Source: Magnetaquiglobus sp039908105 (GTDB lineage: Bacteria; Pseudomonadota; Magnetococcia; Magnetococcales; Magnetaquicoccaceae). From it: DNA of 14,771 nt. The notes below the pieces were generated by a model, which was not told the DNA's origin, did no database searches, and saw only the letters and a list, made by a program, of their open reading frames with translations. A program made the translations under genes and the position numbers. Each line of letters starts with the position of its first letter. Within the stretch, counting starts at the first letter, position 1. This document shows, in pieces, positions 12,234 to 14,771 of the stretch. Where the stretch lies: assembly GCA_039908105.1 (NCBI GenBank), contig JAMOBI010000134.1, forward strand, positions 1 to 14,771, read 5' to 3'.

Positions 12234-13150
12234 AGACCCGGTTACGCCTCTTCGTGCTGTTGTTGGTCTGCCTGATCGGTTGGCCAGCGGGTGTGAAAGG
12301 GGGCTATCTCAATGCCCCGGAGGAGGTGTTTGCTTTTGCCGTGGATCTGGAGAAGAAAAACGATCACAAACGGGCCGCAACCGAGTTCGGACGCTATGTG
12401 TCGGCAGGGCGCCGTGGTCCGGAAAAGGAGTTTCCCCGGCTTGAGGAGGCGATGTTCCGGTTGGCCGTCAATCTGGCGCAGGCCAACGAAGGGGATGCCG
12501 CCTTGCGGGCGTTCGCAGAGCTGGGTGGCGCCTATCCAAAGAGTCCGTTCATTCCCATGGCACTGCTGCGCATGGGATTGATCTACGAGAGGGCCGGTGT
12601 GCGTGAGGAGGCAGAGAGGCGTTATCAACGGTTGGCCGAGATGGGTATGTCCACCGAGTTGAGTGCCCTGTCGCGGTTGCGTTTGGCATGGCTGGCGATG
12701 GGGAAACCGGGTGAGGAGGAGGTGGCGCGCGGCCATCTTTTGGCCGTTGATCATCCGAAATTAACAGAACCGGTTTACGAATTGATGCGTGAACTGGATC
12801 AGTTGCCGAAACTCCCCTACAAGGATCCGTGGATTTCGGGTCTGCTGACCGCAGCGCTGCCGGGAGCCGGTCATCTCTATCTGGATCGCCCGGAGGATGC
12901 GGGTATGGCATTTCTCTCCAATGGGTTGCTTTTGGCTGGGACGATTCAAGCCTTTTCCAAGGGGGTTTCCGGTCTGGGTGCTGCGTTGGGTGTGGTGGAG
13001 TTGGGCTGGTACTCCGGAACGATTTTCAGTGCGGTCAGTTTGACCCACAAACAGAACAAGAGCCTGCGTGACGAAGAGTTGAATCGTATCTGGCTGCTGC
13101 ATCAGCCGAATCCCGAGGTGTTCGGGTTTGAGATGGAGTGGCGCTATTGA
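12230..13150 (+). CDS. TPR-type periplasmic/membrane protein, function unknown, T2SS-linked
   Basis: 306 residues. An N-terminal signal or anchor (LRLFVLLLVCLIGWPAGV) is followed by a helical region (about 25-195) with TPR/Sel1-like periodicity. Examples are ALRAFAELGGAYPKSPFIPM and MGLIYERAGVREEAERRYQR. The C-terminal part (about 198-285) contains DPWISGLLTAALPGAGHLYL, RPEDAGMAFLSNGLLLAGTI and hydrophobic helices rich in Gly. This PG.GH.Y...DA..AF..N pattern resembles DUF5683/TM2-like membrane modules found after TPRs in other bacteria; that comparison is from memory. It starts in the ATGA overlap with the gspF stop and ends 102 bases before rlmM, so it is expected to be co-expressed with gspE and gspF. 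It is not one of the standard Gsp proteins. A role as an assembly or scaffolding factor is a guess from position only. Confidence 0.75.
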   Translation: MKTRLRLFVLLLVCLIGWPAGVKGGYLNAPEEVFAFAVDLEKKNDHKRAATEFGRYVSAGRRGPEKEFPRLEEAMFRLAVNLAQANEGDAALRAFAELGGAYPKSPFIPMALLRMGLIYERAGVREEAERRYQRLAEMGMSTELSALSRLRLAWLAMGKPGEEEVARGHLLAVDHPKLTEPVYELMRELDQLPKLPYKDPWISGLLTAALPGAGHLYLDRPEDAGMAFLSNGLLLAGTIQAFSKGVSGLGAALGVVELGWYSGTIFSAVSLTHKQNKSLRDEELNRIWLLHQPNPEVFGFEMEWRY

Positions 13151-13178
13151 ATTGCTGAGCATCGAGGTAATATATAAG
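13147..13178 (+). promoter_or_regulatory. Possible rlmM promoter
   Basis: An AT-rich patch in otherwise GC-rich DNA, with candidates TTGAAT (13147-13152) and TATATA/TATAAG (13171-13178). Spacing is 18 bases to TATATA and 20 to TATAAG. Overlaps the last codons of the TPR gene. Weak evidence from motif match only. Confidence 0.35.
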
Positions 13179-13193
13179 GATGTCAAGAAGCTG

Positions 13194-13211
13194 ACCACGG
13201 TTCCCCGTGGT
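13194..13211. other. Hairpin in the rlmM leader
   Basis: 7-bp perfect stem (13194-13200 with 13205-13211), loop ttcc. No T-tract follows, so it is either a weak or Rho-assisted terminator for the gspE operon or a structure in the rlmM 5' leader. Confidence 0.4.
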
Positions 13212-13252
13212 GCTGCCGGTTGCACAAACATGAGGTGGAGGTCTTTGAAGGG

Positions 13253-14359
13253 ATGGATCCTTGCACCCGGCTGTTCGTCTATTGCCGGCCAGGGTTTGAA
13301 AAAGAGACCCGGTCGGAGATGGATGCCCGTGCCGCGCGAATGGGCGTGGCCGGTTCGAGTGAGGCGCCCGAGCGATCCGGCTGGGTGCTCTTTGCTCCTG
13401 CAATGCCGGGTGTATCACGGTCACTGTTGAGTAAACTGCATAATCCGCCGTTGGTTTTTGCCCGGCATCTGTTGGCGGTCGATGCGGGGGGAGCGTCGTT
13501 GCCTCCGGGTGATCGGATCGCGCCATTGTTGATGCGGATCGAGAGGCTGGCGAAAACCCACGGACCGTTTGTCGCACTCTGGATCGGCGCGCCCGATTCC
13601 GAGGAGGGACGGGCCTTGGCACCGCTTGGTCGGGCGTTGCACGGGCGGCTGGAGGCCGGCATGCGCGAGCGTGGCTGGCTGATGGAATTAAACGGGAAGG
13701 AGGGTGTGCGAGCCGAGGTGGTGTTGCTCTCCGGAACCGAGGCGTTGACCGGTATTTCAGTGGTCGGTGAGGCGTTGAGCTGGCCGATGGGGATTCCCCG
13801 GTTGCGGCGTCCGGCCTCCTCCCCAAGTCGTGCGGCGTTGAAACTGGAAGAGGCGCTCGTTCTTCTGTTGACGCCGCAGGAGCGGGCCTCGTGGTTGTGT
13901 GCCGGACGCACGGCGGTTGACCTGGGGGCTGCGCCGGGTGGTTGGAGTCGCATGTTGTTGGCCGATGGGGTGACGGTGACGGCAGTCGATCGGGCCGATT
14001 TGGCGCCGGAGTTGCGCGGGGTGACCCAATTGCGGCATGTGCGGGAGGATGGTTTTCGCTATCGACCGGTTAAGCCGGTTGATTGGCTGTTTTGTGACAT
14101 GGTGGAGCAGCCGCGTCGCATTGTGGAGTTGATCGCCAACTGGGCGTTGTCCGGTTGGTGTCGGATGGCGTTGTTCAATCTCAAATTGCCGATGAAAAAG
14201 CGTTTCGAGGAGCTGGAGATCTGTCGGGAGCGTTTGACGGGGGTGTTGCGCGCTGCGGGAATCGGCTCTCGACTCGAATTCCGCCAGCTCTATCACGACC
14301 GCGAGGAGGTGACCGGGCTGCTGCGGGTGCTCAAGGGGCCAAGAAGGCGTGGAGGATGA
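13253..14359 (+). CDS. rlmM: 23S rRNA (cytidine-2498 2'-O)-methyltransferase RlmM
   Basis: SAM-dependent enzyme that 2'-O-methylates C2498 (E. coli numbering) in the peptidyl transferase region of 23S rRNA. From ATG 13253 it has 368 residues, matching the E. coli enzyme (about 366). The N-terminal ferredoxin-like/THUMP part begins RLFVYCRPGFEKETRSEM, very close to the E. coli start. The SAM loop is DLGAAPGGWS (from residue 223). The K-D-K catalytic set is visible: K197 (AALKLEE), D282 (FCDMVEQPRR) and K311 (FNLKLPMKKRFEE). The C-terminal LYHDREEVTGLLR is a family signature. ATG 13253 is chosen over TTG 13220 because GGAGGT at 13237-13242 is a strong ribosome binding site and the start then aligns with known RlmM. 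It is a housekeeping gene, unrelated in role to the T2SS genes upstream. Confidence 0.95.
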   Translation: MDPCTRLFVYCRPGFEKETRSEMDARAARMGVAGSSEAPERSGWVLFAPAMPGVSRSLLSKLHNPPLVFARHLLAVDAGGASLPPGDRIAPLLMRIERLAKTHGPFVALWIGAPDSEEGRALAPLGRALHGRLEAGMRERGWLMELNGKEGVRAEVVLLSGTEALTGISVVGEALSWPMGIPRLRRPASSPSRAALKLEEALVLLLTPQERASWLCAGRTAVDLGAAPGGWSRMLLADGVTVTAVDRADLAPELRGVTQLRHVREDGFRYRPVKPVDWLFCDMVEQPRRIVELIANWALSGWCRMALFNLKLPMKKRFEELEICRERLTGVLRAAGIGSRLEFRQLYHDREEVTGLLRVLKGPRRRGG

Positions 14360-14375
14360 GGAGGGTGAGGGTGAT

Positions 14376-14398
14376 TCGGGGGCGATGAGAGCCCCCGG
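14376..14398. terminator. Bidirectional hairpin between convergent genes
   Basis: 7-bp perfect stem cgggggc / gcccccg (14377-14383 with 14391-14397), extendable by a T-G wobble, loop gatgaga. It lies in the 57-base gap between the rlmM stop and the stop of the minus-strand SPOR gene. No long T-tract on either side, so termination strength is uncertain. Confidence 0.5.
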
Positions 14399-14416
14399 TA
14401 TTCCCGTGGGTGCGGG

Positions 14417-14771
14417 TCAATGTCCGGGACCGAGCACCGTGCCATCGATTCCAGCCTGACGGCTGGCCAGCGCGGCGGCGTTGCGTGCCTTTTGCGCGTT
14501 GGCAAACGGTCCCATGCGCACCCGGTACATCGTTTTGCCGCCGCCCGTCTTGATCGGCTGCTGCGAGACGGGAATCGCTCTGCCGTCGAGTTTCAAGGGG
14601 GCCAGTTTGGCAATCAGTGCATTGGCTTTCTCTTCGGTGGAGAAGGCTCCCAGTTGCACGGTATAGCTGCCCTCCGGGGTCACCGATTTGTCTGCGGGCT
14701 CCTCTGCCGGCGGACGCGGCTGGGGTGGCGGCATGCCCGCTGTAGGCAAGTTGAAGGTGGTTGGACCGGGC
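14417..14771 (-). CDS. SPOR-domain protein, 5'-partial
   Basis: The frame is open to the right edge; the TTG at 14747-14749 is not a needed start, as the reading continues upstream with PGPTTFNLP. What is visible is a Pro-rich linker (PPPQPRPPAEEPADK), then a complete C-terminal SPOR domain: GSYTVQLGAFSTEEKANAL, KLDGRAIPV, TMYRVRMGPFANAQKARNAA and the end DGTVLGPGH. SPOR domains bind peptidoglycan strands stripped of stem peptides, mostly at the division septum (as in FtsN, DamX, RlpA and DedD). The upstream part that would tell whether this is an FtsN/DedD-like membrane protein or an RlpA-like lytic transglycosylase is outside the window. The SPOR core keeps the YTVQLGAF start, unlike the diverged SPOR of GspD (YALQVEYG). 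Confidence 0.88.
   Translation of the reverse strand, partial: PGPTTFNLPTAGMPPPQPRPPAEEPADKSVTPEGSYTVQLGAFSTEEKANALIAKLAPLKLDGRAIPVSQQPIKTGGGKTMYRVRMGPFANAQKARNAAALASRQAGIDGTVLGPGH

Overview
The window looks like chromosomal DNA from a Gram-negative, GC-rich member of the Pseudomonadota. The evidence is a secretin-based type II secretion system (T2SS), an RlmM-type 23S rRNA methyltransferase and SPOR-domain proteins. The SPOR-bearing secretin and the hairpin-rich repeats are compatible with a deep-branching or magnetotactic lineage such as Magnetococcales, but that placement is a guess and nothing here proves it.

Left third (1-4930): the 3' part of a very long gene for a surface or secreted protein built from bacterial Ig-like beta-sandwich repeats. 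It runs off the left edge. Two repeat blocks are almost identical at DNA level. Near 3916-3925 the reading frame slips by one base. The true C-terminus, a CFI-box (CFIATAAYGS) followed by hydrophobic segments, lies in the next frame and ends at 4930. A rho-independent terminator follows at 4942-4980.

Middle (5065-12233): T2SS genes gspC, gspD, gspE and gspF, all on the plus strand. GspC (inner-membrane coupler with PDZ domain) and GspD (secretin) form one unit. GspD carries an unusual Lys/Glu-rich linker and a C-terminal SPOR domain. GspE (ATPase) and GspF (inner-membrane platform) form a second unit that overlaps a third gene, a TPR protein with a C-terminal membrane region (12230-13150). 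The pseudopilin and gspL/M genes are not here.

Between gspD and gspE lies about 760 bases without a convincing gene (8703-9465). It is densely structured. It holds a terminator, a pair of inverted repeats of about 70 bp, a 24-bp anchor sequence present three times, and next to each anchor a perfect palindrome (15, 18 and 25 bp arms) whose arm sequence differs from copy to copy. This is the least explained part of the window.

Right end: rlmM (13253-14359) with its own putative promoter and a strong ribosome binding site, then a convergent minus-strand gene for a second SPOR-domain protein that runs off the right edge, with a shared hairpin between them. A plausible overall reading is that the T2SS exports large substrates, possibly including the upstream Ig-like CFI-box protein, and that its secretin may be tied to peptidoglycan by the SPOR domain.
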